Assembly (NCBI RefSeq): GCF_051201035.1
Contig: NZ_JBPODR010000055.1
Coordinates: 1 to 6,153, forward strand
Direction of reading: 5' to 3'
Source: Thermoanaerobacterium thermosulfurigenes
GTDB lineage: Bacteria; Bacillota; Thermoanaerobacteria; Thermoanaerobacterales; Thermoanaerobacteraceae
DNA length: 6,153 nt
Of the stretch, positions 5,957 to 6,153 are shown piece by piece. The stretch's first letter is position 1. Every line of letters starts with the position of its first letter. The translations under genes and the position numbers were made by a program. The notes below the pieces were generated by a model. It saw nothing but the letters and a program-made list of their open reading frames with translations. It ran no database searches and had not been told where the DNA came from.

Positions 5957-5983
5957 TATAAATTTTTTTCTTGTTTGTGTCAA
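5955..5983 (-). promoter_or_regulatory. Distal promoter of speA, overlapping the proximal one
   Basis: On the minus strand, TTGACA (5983-5978) and TATATT (5960-5955) are 17 bases apart, the same hexamers and spacing as the trxA promoter. Its -10 overlaps the -35 of the proximal promoter by two bases, so polymerase cannot occupy both at once. The predicted start is near 5948. Confidence 0.65.
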
Positions 5984-6153
5984 GTAGTTGTTGGCAAATT
6001 TTTTTCTTTAAATTTTATCCGCATAATGTTTAATATGTTGTGAATTTTCATGCAATTATTTTTACTCCATTTTTATCTTCATATTACACCTTTTATATGA
6101 CTTTTAATTCACTTAAACATTTGTATCTGAGTATTTCTCTTATTGCTTTTCGA
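5984..6153. other. AT-rich intergenic stretch without a supported gene
   Basis: Together with the speA leader and promoters this makes over 300 bases without a gene. Both strands are rich in stops and T or A runs, and no RNA gene, repeat or terminator stands out. On the minus strand 6152-6093 stays open for 19 codons from the window edge (RKAIREILRYKCLSELKVI, then TAA). That could be the 3' end of a gene lying to the right, but it is too short to judge. Confidence 0.5.

Noticed and set aside
6038..6044. TTCACAA on the minus strand, like the core of the shared two-component element
   Set aside because: It lacks the rest of the 13-base core and the TATAAT at six bases, so it is not a third copy.
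6093..6152. Minus-strand open stretch RKAIREILRYKCLSELKVI, faintly like helix-turn-helix or IstA-type N-termini
   Set aside because: Nineteen codons at the edge, ending in a stop, with no start, inverted repeat or transposase context; resemblance is likely chance.

Overview
The window is AT-rich and tightly packed. It reads as chromosomal DNA of a low-GC Firmicute. Protein style, strong Shine-Dalgarno sites, TTGACA/TATAAT-type promoters and a SpeA-type arginine decarboxylase point to the Clostridia, with a Thermoanaerobacterium/Thermoanaerobacter-like organism as the best guess. That genus call is inference from protein resemblance, not from a search.

Layout. (1) Positions 1-180 hold a good promoter and a C-tract/G-tract operator-like site before the first gene. 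(2) Positions 181-1856 encode a complete thiol-disulfide relay: a CcdA-type membrane electron carrier, a membrane-anchored TlpA/ResA-type thioredoxin-like protein translationally coupled to it, and a cytosolic thioredoxin with its own promoter. The unit ends in a strong hairpin terminator. (3) Positions 1910-4291 encode an OmpR-family response regulator, an overlapping sensor histidine kinase, and an 80-residue membrane protein with a SHOCT tail. (4) Convergent to these, on the minus strand, lies an Orn/Lys/Arg decarboxylase most like SpeA. Its long leader (about 5815-5983, promoters included) has two overlapping promoters and a terminator-like hairpin. A shared bidirectional terminator separates it from the SHOCT gene. 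(5) About 5984-6153 has no gene I can support.

How it works together. Thioredoxin, kept reduced in the cytosol, would pass electrons to CcdA, which carries them across the membrane to the TlpA/ResA-like protein to reduce outer-face disulfides. The two transcription units of this relay carry near-identical sites (ACCCnTnTAnnGGGGGTA) just downstream of their promoters. The sites are in the style of CsoR/CstR-family repressors, which sense copper, persulfide or related stresses. The neighbouring two-component system has a methionine-rich outer sensor domain. Its operon and the SHOCT gene carry the same promoter element, a 13-base identity placed exactly six bases before TATAAT, suggesting that the regulator controls both itself and the SHOCT gene. 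My working hypothesis is an envelope thiol/metal stress locus with two regulatory layers. The relay and signalling genes are secure by motif; the signal sensed and the identity of the repressor are not.
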